NCBI RefSeq assembly: GCF_020103695.1
Contig: NZ_JAHXBF010000001.1
Coordinates: forward strand, 62,001-126,000
Direction: 5' to 3'
DNA from: Hyalangium versicolor
Lineage (GTDB): Bacteria; Myxococcota; Myxococcia; Myxococcales; Myxococcaceae
DNA: 64,000 bases
Position 1 is the stretch's first letter. Every line of letters begins with the position of its first letter. Positions 19,507 to 28,456 of this stretch are shown here, piece by piece. Position numbers and translations under genes: made by a program. The notes below the pieces were generated by a model. It was not told the origin of the DNA, did not search any database, and was given only the letters and a program-made list of their open reading frames with translations.

Positions 19507-20604
19507 CTACCGGCTGTTCCCCGCCGTCAGCCACCGTCCCTGGTGCGTCAGATCCTCGATGGCCACCATGCGCATGCGCGTCTCATGCTCGGTGAGGAAG
19601 ACGCGCAGCGCCTCCCGGATGAAGGGCAGGGCGGCGGTGAGCTTGTCGGCGTCCAGGATCTCCGGGTCCACGTGGGCGCGGTGGCACGCACGCGCGATGG
19701 TGGTGTTGGCAATCACGGTCGACAGCCCGCTGAGCGCCACCACCCGGGCAAACAGCGTGCCTGGATCCGACTCGGACTTCGCGGGAGCCCGGAACGGAGG
19801 TGGGGTGGGGAACTCGGACTCCTTGCCCCTCCGGAGCAGGTTGCGCACCTGGGCGCGCAGCAGCCCCAGATCGCTCGCCTTGGGGCAGAACGCATCCACC
19901 CCGGCCGCGAGCGCCTCCGCCATCCTCTTGCTCTCGAAGAGATCGGTGAACATCAGCAGCGGCACGGTGGCCAGCTTGGGATCCGCGCGGATGAGGCGCG
20001 CGGCGGCGATGCCGTCCATCTTCGGCAGGATCAGATCCATCAGGATGCAATCCACCGTCTGGGCCTTCAGCATCGGCATCGCCTCCTCGGCCGAGGCGGC
20101 GGCGATGAGGTCGTGCCCGTCCTTGCGCAGTTCCTCCACCACTGCGTGGAGGAAGGTGGGGCTGTCATCCACCACCAGTACCCGGCGGCGGCGCGCGGCG
20201 GCCACCAGCTTCGGCTCGGACTCCAGCGACTTGAGCGGCGCCAGCGTCAGCTCCCGGGCCCGCTTCACCACGTAGGAGGGATCGTACGGCTTGCCCACGT
20301 AGTCGTTGGCCCCCCGGTCCAGTCCGCGAAGCCGGGCCTGCACGGCCGCCTCCGTCGAGAGCAGGAGCACGGGGACATGCGAGGTGCGCTCCTCGGAGCG
20401 TATTTGGATGAGGAGCTCCACCCCGTCCCCGTCCTGCAGGTGGACGTCGAGGATGACCAGATCGAACCGCATCTCGGCGAGCGCTTTGCGGGCTCCGCTT
20501 ACGCTCCCCAAGGCGCTCGTCGCGAACCCCGCTGGGGTGAGTACCCCCTCGAGGTCCGCTCGGACGGTCGCACTGTCATCGACGATGAGTACCTTGGGTT
20601 TCAT
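19507..20604 (-). CDS. Response regulator with two receiver domains and an unassigned C-terminal domain
   Basis: A 365-residue protein ending the chemosensory operon, 27 bp after cheA. Receiver 1 (about 3-120) has VDDS, the phospho-acceptor in LVILDVHLQDGDG, and VGKPYD with the conserved Lys. Receiver 2 (about 140-260) has VVDDS, ILMDLILPKMDG and a CPKAS loop. The last 90 residues, from about 270, are predicted helical and I recognise no output domain; DNA-binding, GGDEF and CheB domains are absent. It is likely to receive phosphate from the CheA-like kinase and to act through protein contacts. In the similar Wsp pathway the terminal regulator is a diguanylate cyclase, but no GGDEF motif is present here. 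Confidence 0.9.
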   Translation of the reverse strand: MKPKVLIVDDSATVRADLEGVLTPAGFATSALGSVSGARKALAEMRFDLVILDVHLQDGDGVELLIQIRSEERTSHVPVLLLSTEAAVQARLRGLDRGANDYVGKPYDPSYVVKRARELTLAPLKSLESEPKLVAAARRRRVLVVDDSPTFLHAVVEELRKDGHDLIAAASAEEAMPMLKAQTVDCILMDLILPKMDGIAAARLIRADPKLATVPLLMFTDLFESKRMAEALAAGVDAFCPKASDLGLLRAQVRNLLRRGKESEFPTPPPFRAPAKSESDPGTLFARVVALSGLSTVIANTTIARACHRAHVDPEILDADKLTAALPFIREALRVFLTEHETRMRMVAIEDLTHQGRWLTAGNSR

Positions 20605-20631
20605 AAAGCCCCTCCCTTCAGAAACGTGAAC

Positions 20632-22713
20632 TCAGGATCCATTCCCCGGCTCCTCCGGCCCACTGGACAGGCGCGCCACGGTGGCGAGGAAGCCAGGTTG
20701 ATCAAACTCGCCCTTGACGATGTACGCGGAGACGCCCGCTTGTTGTCCTTGCTTCCGGGCCTCCTCCGTCGCCAGGGACGACACCATGATGATGGGAATC
20801 GCCGCCAAAGCGGGAGTGCCCCGGAGTCTGCGGGTGAACTCCAGGCCGTTCATCCCCGGCATCTCCACGTCGACGATGATGAGGCTGTAGCGGTTCCGAA
20901 GGGCCCGCTCCATGCCCTCCTCGCCCGAAGCCGCCAGGTCCACCGTGTAGCCAGCGGACTCGAGGATGCTCTGCTCCAACATCCGCGTGGTGACGCTGTC
21001 GTCGACGACGAGGATGTGGCGGTGGTGTGTGACGCGAGGCTCGACCAGGTGGGCCGCGCCCTGGCGTACCTGCTGCGCCACGCCCGCCATGTCCAGGACG
21101 AGGAGGGGCTCGCCCTGGGCATCGAAGCTGGCGCCCGCCACCAGCGGCAGGCGGGGGACGGAAGGTGGGAGAGGCTTCACCACCACGCGGCGGATGCCAT
21201 GCATCCGGTCCAGGCCGACAGCCACCTGCTCCTGTCCTCTGCCAAGCACCACCGCGGACCAGGGGCGTGCGCGTGCCGATTCGGGCTGGCCGAGCGCCGC
21301 CAGCAGGGGAAGGAAGGGCAGGGCGCGGCCCTCGTGGGTGAAGGTGGCGCGAGGCCCGGTCCACGTGAGCGCCTCGCCCGGCAGGCGCACCGAGGCACTC
21401 AGCGCGTGCAGCGGCAGCAGCACCCGCTGGCCTCCGGCCTCGGCCTCCAGCACCTCCTGCGAGGTGAGCGAGACAGGCACCTCCAACTGGAAGCAGGCGC
21501 CCAGGCCGGGGCGGCTGGTGGCGCTTGCCTCGCCCTTGAACTGTTGCGCCGTGTCCAGGAGCACGTCCAGCCCCACGCCGCGGCCGGACACGTCCGTCAC
21601 GGCCGAGGCGGTGCTGAAGCCCGCGCGGAAGAGCAACTCGAGCAGCGCCTGCTCGTCGAAGGACTCGGCCTCCTCCCGCGTGACGAGCCCTCGCTCCACC
21701 GCCGCGCTGCGCACGCGTCCCAGGTCCACGCCACGTCCATCGTCCTCGCAGGTGAAGCGCACCCGTCCGCCATGCCGCTCCACCCGCAGCGAGATGCGGC
21801 CGGTCTCCGGCTTGCCCAGGCTGAGGCGCTCCTCGGGAGCCTCGAGCCCATGATCCACCGCGTTGCGCACGACATGGAGCAGGGCCTGCCGCACGGCGGC
21901 CAGCACGTGCCCGTCCAACCTCACGTCTCCGCCTTCCAGTTGCAGCGAGACCCGCTTGCCCAGCGAGGCCGCGGCCTCATGCGCCGCCAGCTCCAGCGCG
22001 GCATGGAGGGAAGAGGTGGGCACCAGCCGCAGCGCATGACTGGCATCGCGCAGTTGAACCAGCTCCCCCTCCGCCTTGCCCAGTCCTCCATCCAGCCAGC
22101 GGCCTGCTCGCGAGAGCGCATCATTCAGCCCCTCGGCCACGGCGAGCGTGCGAGAAAGCCACCGGGCCCGCTCAGCGGGCGTGGCGCTCGTTGCCGCGGG
22201 CGAGGTGAGCTGCTCCAGCAATCCCCCGGAGGCGTGCCGGGCATGGCCCACGGCCTCCACGGCCTGCCGCAATCCTCCCAGCTGAACCACGGCCTCGGCC
22301 ACCCCGTCCAACAGCTCGTCCAGCGCGGCCAGCTCCACGCGCACCGTCTCCACAGCGGGGCCCATCGGCCGAGACTCCGAGGCGAGCGTGGCGGGGGATG
22401 TCAGCTCCGCCAACGCCGCTCTCATTTGCCCCACCAGCCGGAGGAAGTCTCCCAGGCTCTCGCGCGGCAGGGGCTCGCCTCGGTCCCGGTATGGCGCGAG
22501 CGCGTCCTCCACCGCATGCGCCATCTCCGCGAGGCGCACTTGCTTCACCACCTGCGCCGCGCCCTTGAGCGTATGCGCCCAGCGGAAGAGCTGGGGCACC
22601 ATCCGTGCGTCTTCCGCCCCCTCCTGGAGAGACACGAAGCCGTGGCCGAGCTGCTCCAACAGCTCACGGGCCTCTACCTGGAAGTGGCCGAAGACGCCGG
22701 ATGAAGGACTCAT
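20632..22713 (-). CDS. cheA: CheA-like histidine kinase with C-terminal receiver (WspE/FrzE-type hybrid)
   Basis: A 693-residue hybrid kinase. The Hpt domain carries the phospho-accepting His47 in FRWAHTLKGAAQV. A dimerisation/linker region follows, then the HATPase domain with the N-box VVRNAVDHGLEAPEERL, the G1 box DDGRGVDL and the G2 box GRGVGLDVL. Next is a CheW-like domain (about 430-560) for coupling to receptors. A receiver domain (about 570-685) has VVDDSVTTR, the Asp in LIIVDVEMPGMNG and YIVKGEF with the conserved Lys. No separate P2 domain is obvious. Its start overlaps the MCP stop (ATGA). It would autophosphorylate under control of the MCP/CheW array and signal to its own receiver and to the downstream double-receiver protein. 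Confidence 0.94.
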   Translation of the reverse strand: MSPSSGVFGHFQVEARELLEQLGHGFVSLQEGAEDARMVPQLFRWAHTLKGAAQVVKQVRLAEMAHAVEDALAPYRDRGEPLPRESLGDFLRLVGQMRAALAELTSPATLASESRPMGPAVETVRVELAALDELLDGVAEAVVQLGGLRQAVEAVGHARHASGGLLEQLTSPAATSATPAERARWLSRTLAVAEGLNDALSRAGRWLDGGLGKAEGELVQLRDASHALRLVPTSSLHAALELAAHEAAASLGKRVSLQLEGGDVRLDGHVLAAVRQALLHVVRNAVDHGLEAPEERLSLGKPETGRISLRVERHGGRVRFTCEDDGRGVDLGRVRSAAVERGLVTREEAESFDEQALLELLFRAGFSTASAVTDVSGRGVGLDVLLDTAQQFKGEASATSRPGLGACFQLEVPVSLTSQEVLEAEAGGQRVLLPLHALSASVRLPGEALTWTGPRATFTHEGRALPFLPLLAALGQPESARARPWSAVVLGRGQEQVAVGLDRMHGIRRVVVKPLPPSVPRLPLVAGASFDAQGEPLLVLDMAGVAQQVRQGAAHLVEPRVTHHRHILVVDDSVTTRMLEQSILESAGYTVDLAASGEEGMERALRNRYSLIIVDVEMPGMNGLEFTRRLRGTPALAAIPIIMVSSLATEEARKQGQQAGVSAYIVKGEFDQPGFLATVARLSSGPEEPGNGS

Positions 22714-24188
22714 ATCGAGGCTGAATGGCGCGCATCCACGATCGTGGAGAGCTGCCGGGACAGTTGGATGAGGTGGGTGGAGGTCTGCAGCGTCTGCGAG
22801 GAGCTGATCTCCGTCTGCTTCGCGGTGACGGCCACCTGCTGGATGGCGCTGTTCACCTGCTCCACGGCGGAGGTTTGCTGCTGCGTGCTCAGCTCGATCT
22901 GCCGCGCCACGTCCAGGTTGGCGCCGGTGAGATCGGCGATGCGCTTGAAGGTGTCCGCCACGTCGACGAACTGCCGCGTGCTGTTCAGCACTGCCTTGGA
23001 GCCATCCTCGGTGGCCATGATGGTGGTGTTGGCCGCGGCGCGGATCTCATCGATGAGGGTGCGCACGTCCTTGGTGGAGGCGCCCACCCGGTCCGCCAGC
23101 TTGCGGATCTCCTCGGCCACCACCGCGAAGCGCCGGCCGTGATCGCCGGCCCCCGCGCTCTCGATGGTGGCGTTGATGGCGAGGATGTTCGTCTGCTCGG
23201 CCAGCTCGTTGATGATGTCCAGGATGCCGCCGATCTCCTGGGAGCGCTTCCCCAGATCCAGCATGTGGTTGACGATGACGTCCACCTGGCGGCGCACCGT
23301 CTCGATGGCCTCGCGAGCCCGGTCCACCGTCTGCGCGCCCGTGCGCGTGGCCCCCACGGTCTCGTCCGCGGCCCGGGACACCTGTTGGGCGTTGCCGGCG
23401 ATCTGCCGGAACGTGGAGAGCAGCTCCCGGACGGTGGTGGACACCTCCGTCGTGGCTGCGGCTTGCTCGCGCGCTCCCGCCGCCTGCTGCGTGGCCGCCG
23501 CCTGCAGCTCGGTGGAGGAGCTCTGCACGTGCTCCACCGCCATGCCGATCTGCCGTTTCAGCCCGCGAGTGATGTACAGGCCCGCGCCCACCATGACGAG
23601 CAGCATGCCGATGACTCCGAACCGCGACAGCGCGTTCAGGAATCGTGCGTTCTCCGCGGCCTGCTTGTTCCGCTGCTCAAGATTGTCCCTCTCGATGGCG
23701 GTCATCTCCTCCACCCGCTTGCGCAGCTCGCTCACCAACTGCTGGGATCTGGCGTTGAGGATGAGCTGCTGGGCTGGCTCGAAGCCCTTCTCCCGGCGCG
23801 TGGAGATGACGGTGCGCATCTCCCCCAGGCGCGTCTCGAGCCCCGGGATGATCGTGGCCAGCCGCCGGAGCTGGTCTGGGGTGTCCTCCAGGAGTTTTTG
23901 CAGCGCGTCGAGGTTCTGGTGGATCGTCGACTCGCCCTCCTGGAATGGCTGCAGGTAGGCATCCTGCCCGGTGATGACGAAGCCTCGCGTCCCCATCTCC
24001 GCCATCCGCATGGTGGCGGGAATGGAATCCAGCGCGGCGATCACCTGGTAGGTATGAGACAGGCCCTGGCTGGACTGGGTGAACTCCTTGTTGGCCTTCA
24101 GCGCCACGATGGAGATCAGCACCATGATCACGGTCACCGCGGCATAGCCACCGGCGACCTGCTGGCCCACCGTCAATTTCCGAAGCAT
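22710..24188 (-). CDS. Methyl-accepting chemotaxis protein with CHASE3-like sensor
   Basis: A 492-residue transducer. TM1 is at about 12-33. A helical periplasmic region of about 150 residues contains the motif TRGFVITGQDAYLQPF, typical of CHASE3-like four-helix sensors. TM2 is at about 187-208. No clear HAMP domain is seen before the long cytoplasmic coiled coil. The tip that binds CheW/CheA is intact (INELAEQTNILAINATIESA, then VVAEEIRKLADR). Glu/Gln-rich heptads on both arms are candidate methylation sites for the CheR encoded in the same operon. The start is 3 bp from the upstream cheW stop and its stop overlaps cheA. The ligand is unknown; a Wsp-like role in surface or envelope sensing is inferred from operon composition. 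Confidence 0.93.
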   Translation of the reverse strand: MLRKLTVGQQVAGGYAAVTVIMVLISIVALKANKEFTQSSQGLSHTYQVIAALDSIPATMRMAEMGTRGFVITGQDAYLQPFQEGESTIHQNLDALQKLLEDTPDQLRRLATIIPGLETRLGEMRTVISTRREKGFEPAQQLILNARSQQLVSELRKRVEEMTAIERDNLEQRNKQAAENARFLNALSRFGVIGMLLVMVGAGLYITRGLKRQIGMAVEHVQSSSTELQAAATQQAAGAREQAAATTEVSTTVRELLSTFRQIAGNAQQVSRAADETVGATRTGAQTVDRAREAIETVRRQVDVIVNHMLDLGKRSQEIGGILDIINELAEQTNILAINATIESAGAGDHGRRFAVVAEEIRKLADRVGASTKDVRTLIDEIRAAANTTIMATEDGSKAVLNSTRQFVDVADTFKRIADLTGANLDVARQIELSTQQQTSAVEQVNSAIQQVAVTAKQTEISSSQTLQTSTHLIQLSRQLSTIVDARHSASI

Positions 24189-24191
24189 GCG

Positions 24192-24725
24192 CTACCTCGA
24201 GGCTCGCGGAGCCGAGGCTCCGTCCAGCAGAGCGTCTGCCAGAGAGGAAATGTCCAGCACCGGCAGCGGCGCCTCGCCTGGGCGCAGTACGGTGCTGTTC
24301 AAGAAAGGCCGCGGCGCGGAGTCGGTGCAGGGCAGGAGTTGCTCCGGCGCGACGCGCAGCTGGCCTTCGAAGCCGCCCACCGCCAGGCCCAGGTGGCGAT
24401 CTTTGTCGCACAGCAGCAGCCAGCCGGGATTCTCGTCCGAAGGCAGGCCCAGGTTCGCCGCCAGATCATGCACCGCCACGAGCTGCCCGCGCAGGCCCGC
24501 CACGCCCAGCAGTCCCGGAGGGCTGCCCGGCAGGGCCACCACCCGGGGCAGGGCATGCACTCCCGCGAGCCGCTCCAGGGACACAGCCAGCGGAGAGCCT
24601 CCGACGCGCAGGCGCAGCAGCACCTCCCATCGCGCCTCGGCCCGGAGCGCCGGGCGCGCGAAGGAGGCGTCGAACTCCGCCTTCAGTGTGGCGAGCCGAT
24701 GGGAAATGTCTTCCCGGGACGTCAT
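24192..24725 (-). CDS. cheW: CheW-like coupling protein (second in the operon)
   Basis: A 177-residue CheW-domain protein. After a 40-residue helical N-terminus it shows the CheW fold pattern: LLRLRVGGSPLAVSLERLAGV, LPGSPPGLLGVAGLRGQLVAVHDL and LCDKDRHLGLAVGGFEG, with a final PVLDISSL strand. It couples the MCP to CheA. The ATG at 24725 overlaps the cheR stop as ATGA, so this start is preferred to the in-frame upstream start at 24746. Having two CheW proteins around a TPR-CheR matches the WspB/WspC/WspD arrangement. Confidence 0.9.
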   Translation of the reverse strand: MTSREDISHRLATLKAEFDASFARPALRAEARWEVLLRLRVGGSPLAVSLERLAGVHALPRVVALPGSPPGLLGVAGLRGQLVAVHDLAANLGLPSDENPGWLLLCDKDRHLGLAVGGFEGQLRVAPEQLLPCTDSAPRPFLNSTVLRPGEAPLPVLDISSLADALLDGASAPRASR

Positions 24726-26131
24726 GCAGCCTCCAGGCAGGCCCACAGCTCGCGCTGGCAGACCTGCATCAATCCATGGCGGCCAAAGCCTCCGCCGAAC
24801 AACGTGAGGTGAAGGGGCTGCTCGTGAGCGAGCAGGATGAGCGCCAGCCGCAGCGCCACGCGGGCAGCCGTGGCGGCTCCTTCGCGGCGCGCCAGCATGC
24901 CAAGGCGCAGGTGGCCGAGCGCGAAGGTGGGCTCCAGGTGCACGGCGCGCTCATAGCGGGCCCGGGCGTGGTGCCCGTCTCCCGCTTGTTCGCGGCAGAG
25001 CCCCAGGAGGTAGTGGGCCTCGGCGGCCTGCACTCCCGACTCGGCGAGCGCCTCGCCCAGCCGCTCCGCCTCGCGGAAGGCTCCGGACTGGAGGTGGAGC
25101 GCGGCGCTCAGCAGCTTTGAGAGGGATTGCTCCCGCTCGTGCTGGGGCAGGGCCTCGAGCCACGCACGGGCCTCGGCATACCGCTCCTCTTCGAGGAGCC
25201 GCCAGGCGCGCTCTGGGCCCTTCAGCCGGTTCCTGGCCCCTGTGGGTGTTGTCGGCGTGACTTCGGCCGCTCGGAGGGGAGGGGAGGGACGCGGGGGCGT
25301 GCGAGGGATGTCGGGCCGGACGCGCTCTCGCTGGAAGTAGAACGCATCTCCGGCCTGCACCGTCTCGAAGGATTCGGAGAGCCCTCGCAGCGTCTCCGAG
25401 GGGCCGAGGAACAGGAAGCCGCCGGGCGTGAGGGCCTGCTCGAACCGGCTCAGCGAGCGCCGGGCCGCCTCGGGCGAGAAGTAGATGAGGACGTTGCGGA
25501 AGAGGATGACGTCGAAGGCGCCCGCGGCCCAGAAGTCGGGCGCCTCGTCGAGCAGGTTGCGCTCCTCGAAGAACACCGAGTCCCGTACTTCGGGACTGAG
25601 CACGAACGTGCCGTCGGGGAGTGCCTGGAACCAGCGCTCGCGGAAGGGCTGGGGCGTGACTCGCAGGGCCCAGGGCCCGTAGTGGGCCCGGCGGGCCCGC
25701 TCGATGGAGCGGGCGTTGAGATCCACTCCGGTGATGAAGAGGCGCGAGGGATCCACCCGGGCGCTCTCCCGCGCGAGGATGGACAGCGAGTAGGCCTCCT
25801 CGCCCGTGGAGCACCCAGCACAGAGCACTCGCGCGGAGCGGCCACGCTGCTGCAGGGTGGGCAGCACCTGCTCCACCAGCGCCTCGAGCTGGACCAGGTG
25901 ACGGAAGAAGTAGGTCTCTCCCACGGTGAGGCGCTCGGCCAGGGTGCGCAGCTCGGCGTCACCCGTGCCGGCGGACTCCAGCCTGTCGAGATATGCCTCC
26001 CACTGCCTGCGGGGAGCCTTCTCCTCCAGGAACGCGAGCAGCTCCTCCTTCGTCGAGGAGGCCGGCACCAGCCCGAGGCGCCGCTCCACCAGGGCGGCAA
26101 GGCGGTCGATTCCCTCCTCGGGCCGCATCAT
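24722..26131 (-). CDS. cheR: CheR-type MCP methyltransferase with C-terminal TPR (WspC-like)
   Basis: A 469-residue protein. The N-terminal all-helical CheR domain (about 1-75) is followed by the SAM-binding domain with VLCAGCSTGEEAYSLS, TGVDLNARSIERAR, FRNVLIYF and FLGPSETL. A Pro-rich linker (about 275-300) leads to about three TPR units (about 305-450). It transfers methyl groups from SAM to glutamates of the MCP. The TPR extension is the hallmark of WspC-type CheR proteins. The double ATG at 26131/26128 overlaps the stop of the first cheW. No CheB methylesterase gene is present in the operon, so either demethylation is done elsewhere or adaptation is one-way. Confidence 0.93.
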   Translation of the reverse strand: MMRPEEGIDRLAALVERRLGLVPASSTKEELLAFLEEKAPRRQWEAYLDRLESAGTGDAELRTLAERLTVGETYFFRHLVQLEALVEQVLPTLQQRGRSARVLCAGCSTGEEAYSLSILARESARVDPSRLFITGVDLNARSIERARRAHYGPWALRVTPQPFRERWFQALPDGTFVLSPEVRDSVFFEERNLLDEAPDFWAAGAFDVILFRNVLIYFSPEAARRSLSRFEQALTPGGFLFLGPSETLRGLSESFETVQAGDAFYFQRERVRPDIPRTPPRPSPPLRAAEVTPTTPTGARNRLKGPERAWRLLEEERYAEARAWLEALPQHEREQSLSKLLSAALHLQSGAFREAERLGEALAESGVQAAEAHYLLGLCREQAGDGHHARARYERAVHLEPTFALGHLRLGMLARREGAATAARVALRLALILLAHEQPLHLTLFGGGFGRHGLMQVCQRELWACLEAA

Positions 26132-26592
26132 GCTGTCTCTCCCCGGTTCACCAGCGAGTCCCAGAGCGCCTCGGGCAGCAGACGGGTCGTGCTCAGCGCC
26201 CCGAGCAGTCTTCCGTCCAGTGTCCCCAACACCTCCAGGTGCCCTCCGGCGGCATCTCGCAGCAGCGGGGGAACGGAGCCCAGCTCCGCGACGTCGAGAC
26301 TGCGCAGCCCGATCACCTCATCCACGGCCAACGCCAGACGGCGCTCGGGGATGCGCATCATGACGAAGCGTCCGCCCTCGGGCGAGTCCGTGCCCCCCAG
26401 GAGCGAGGCCAGCCCAATCACGGGAGTGGGCTCACCGCGAATGATGGATACGCCTCGCAGGAAGGGGGGCACACCCGCCATGGGGGAGAGGGGCAGCGGC
26501 CGTAGAGTCTCCGCGACTTCGGAGAGAGGCAACGCACACGTCCAGTGTTGCGCTCGGACGATGAGGAATCGTCCCTCTCCTTGGACTGGCAT
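26128..26592 (-). CDS. cheW: CheW-like coupling protein (first gene of the chemosensory operon)
   Basis: A 154-residue CheW-domain protein with FLIVRAQHWTCALPLSEVAE, FLRGVSIIRGEPTPVIGLASL, MMRIPERRLALAVDEVIGL and a final GALSTTRLL strand. ATG codons lie at 26595 and 26592; the second has a better distance from the GGGGG Shine-Dalgarno sequence, so it was used. The frame runs further upstream without a plausible start. It is the promoter-proximal gene; its TGA lies inside the ATGATG start of cheR. An imperfect inverted repeat lies 18-45 bases upstream of the start codon. Confidence 0.88.
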   Translation of the reverse strand: MPVQGEGRFLIVRAQHWTCALPLSEVAETLRPLPLSPMAGVPPFLRGVSIIRGEPTPVIGLASLLGGTDSPEGGRFVMMRIPERRLALAVDEVIGLRSLDVAELGSVPPLLRDAAGGHLEVLGTLDGRLLGALSTTRLLPEALWDSLVNRGETA

Positions 26593-26967
26593 CATTTCCC
26601 CCGCAGGCGAGCCCGATGGACATCGAATGTCCGGGCTTTCTGTTACTCCGGGGACAATAGCCTTGCTGTTTGATTTTGGTGAAGAGGGGGGGAGACAGCG
26701 TCTGAAAACCAACAGGTGACGTGTAGCCACAAGGGAGATAGCACTTAAGGGCAGGGAGTACACGTCGGCTGCGGAGAGTCAGTAATTCTTGCAATGCATT
26801 GCCATACGAGCGGACTCCAGGTGGATTCTTCTCCTGTCATTGATTGGCTACGCGCGTCAGCGTGTCTGGGATTCGAGATGGGTCGGCTGTGTTGCGGAGA
26901 GACGTCCTTCTGGATTTCCCGGAGCGCGGTGCTATCACGGCTCTCTCAATTTTCAGGGAGCTGAGCG
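26593..26967. other. Divergent intergenic region between the chemosensory operon and the golvesin-domain gene
   Basis: About 375 bp without a supported gene. It is visibly less GC-rich than the flanks, especially about 26635-26830, as expected for divergent promoters. Apart from the inverted repeat at 26610-26637 I see no convincing sigma-70 or sigma-54 promoter match, RNA gene or repeat. Confidence 0.6.
26610..26637 (-). promoter_or_regulatory. Inverted repeat in the leader of the chemosensory operon
   Basis: The arms AGCCC...GGACAT and ATGTCC...GGGCT pair over 11 bp, with a 3-base bulge on one side and a 3-base loop. It lies directly upstream of the first cheW start, so it could be an operator or a leader hairpin affecting translation. 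No T-run for termination follows in the operon direction. The role is inference. Confidence 0.4.
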
Positions 26968-28425
26968 ATGGCCTCGAAGCTGCAATCCACCTTCATGACG
27001 CTGATGCTGGGAGTCGCGCTCTGGGAGGGCGCTGCGTGGGCGGAGTCCCCCTCACAGCCGGCGACGACACCTGGAGAGGTTTCTCCGGCGCGCGGTGCCC
27101 GCGTCCTGAGTTGGACGGAGGATCTGGCCACCGGCGAGGGCACGGGAGAACTTGTGCGCACCCAAGAGGGTCTGCTCTTCGAGCCCTATGCGGTCATGCG
27201 CCGGCCTGAAGGGCTCCAGCGGCTCACGGGGCTCTACACCCTTCCGGTTCGCACGCTGGAGCAGCCCGTGGACACGATCCGGCCTCTGCTTCAGGCGAAG
27301 GCTTCTCTAGGAATGGAAGTTGAAGTGGACATCCGTGTACGCACGGCCAGCGGGGCCTGGAGCGAGTGGCGCACCACACGCTCGGGAGAGGCCGTGCGGC
27401 TGCCCCTTGCCGGCACGCAGGTGCAGGTGCGGCTCGCGCTCGTGGCGGACGAGCACGGCCGCGGGCCCTCGGTGCAGGAGGTCCAGTTGGAGGGAACGCT
27501 GGAGGCGGACCCTTCCCAGCAGGAGGTCCAGCCGCTGGCGGCGTTGACGTACCGTGTGTTCGCCACGCGCGAGGGGCTGGTGGGTGGCACCACCGCCAAC
27601 GGTCACGTCATCAAGTCGAACGATCGCTTCGTGGCGCTGCCATCGCGCCGGGCCCTCGCGAGCAACGGAGGCAGCGAGTACCAGGTGCGCGTGTGCTACC
27701 CGGGGAATGGCAAGTGCGTGACGACGTCCGTCTGGGACGTGGGGCCTTGGAACACGAAGGATGATTACTGGAACCCCTCGAGCGCCCGCGAGATGTGGAA
27801 GGACTTGCCGCAGGGCAAGCCCGAGTCCCAGGCCGCCTACCAGGACGGCTACAACGGCGGGTTGGATCAGTTCGGGCGTCGTCCCGCCAACCCCGCGGGC
27901 ATCGATATCGCCGACGGGACGTTCTGGACCGACCTCGGGATGAGCAACAACGACTGGGTCAACGTGACGTACCTGTGGACGACGGGCGGGGGAACGCCTT
28001 CGGGTCTGGTCATCGACAGCAACAACGCGAGCAACGACACGGCCAAGGGTTATGTCGAGCTGGCGGGCGCGAGCTGGGCGTCTTCCACCAACGTGGCGGG
28101 GTACTACGGCAGCGGCTACTACGCCTCGCCCACGGCCGCGGTGTCGGAGCCGGCGACGTTCTGGTTCTACCTGTCGGCGGCGGGCTCGAAGACGATCGAT
28201 GCCTGGTGGACCTCGGCCTCGGATCGCTCCACGACCGCGCCCTTCATCATCTGGAACGCGAGCGGCACGAAGCTGGCCACGGTGAACGTGAACCAGCAGC
28301 TCAACGGCGGCAAGTGGAACACGCTCGGCACGTGGAGCTTCACGGCCGGGTGGAACAAGGTGCAGCTGAGCCGCTGGACCACTTCGGGGGCCTACGTCAT
28401 CGCTGACGCCATCCAGGTCCGATAG
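26968..28425 (+). CDS. Secreted protein with double-psi-barrel-like middle and golvesin/xanthan-lyase-CBD-like C-terminus
   Basis: A 485-residue exported protein. The signal peptide (about 1-25) ends AWA. Residues about 45-190 are a beta-rich domain with several WSEWRTT-like strands. Residues about 190-275 contain YQVRVCYPGNGKCVTTSVWDVGPWN, which resembles RlpA/expansin-type double-psi beta-barrels; the Asp in VWDVGPW would be the key residue. The last 135 residues match the golvesin/xanthan-lyase carbohydrate-binding-like module (VIDSNNAS, YYGSGYYASP, TFWFYL, WWTSASDRSTTAPF, ADAIQV). GGGAG is well spaced before the ATG. A cell-wall or polysaccharide-directed role is inferred. It is not a known operon member; the next gene converges. 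Confidence 0.78.
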   Translation: MASKLQSTFMTLMLGVALWEGAAWAESPSQPATTPGEVSPARGARVLSWTEDLATGEGTGELVRTQEGLLFEPYAVMRRPEGLQRLTGLYTLPVRTLEQPVDTIRPLLQAKASLGMEVEVDIRVRTASGAWSEWRTTRSGEAVRLPLAGTQVQVRLALVADEHGRGPSVQEVQLEGTLEADPSQQEVQPLAALTYRVFATREGLVGGTTANGHVIKSNDRFVALPSRRALASNGGSEYQVRVCYPGNGKCVTTSVWDVGPWNTKDDYWNPSSAREMWKDLPQGKPESQAAYQDGYNGGLDQFGRRPANPAGIDIADGTFWTDLGMSNNDWVNVTYLWTTGGGTPSGLVIDSNNASNDTAKGYVELAGASWASSTNVAGYYGSGYYASPTAAVSEPATFWFYLSAAGSKTIDAWWTSASDRSTTAPFIIWNASGTKLATVNVNQQLNGGKWNTLGTWSFTAGWNKVQLSRWTTSGAYVIADAIQVR

Positions 28426-28456
28426 CCGTTCAGAGGGCGCCCTTCGCTCGTCGAGG

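Noticed and set aside
19336..22704. A 1122-residue plus-strand open frame across the chemosensory genes
   Set aside because: It is antisense to the double-receiver gene and cheA, has no recognisable domain and shows GC-bias composition.
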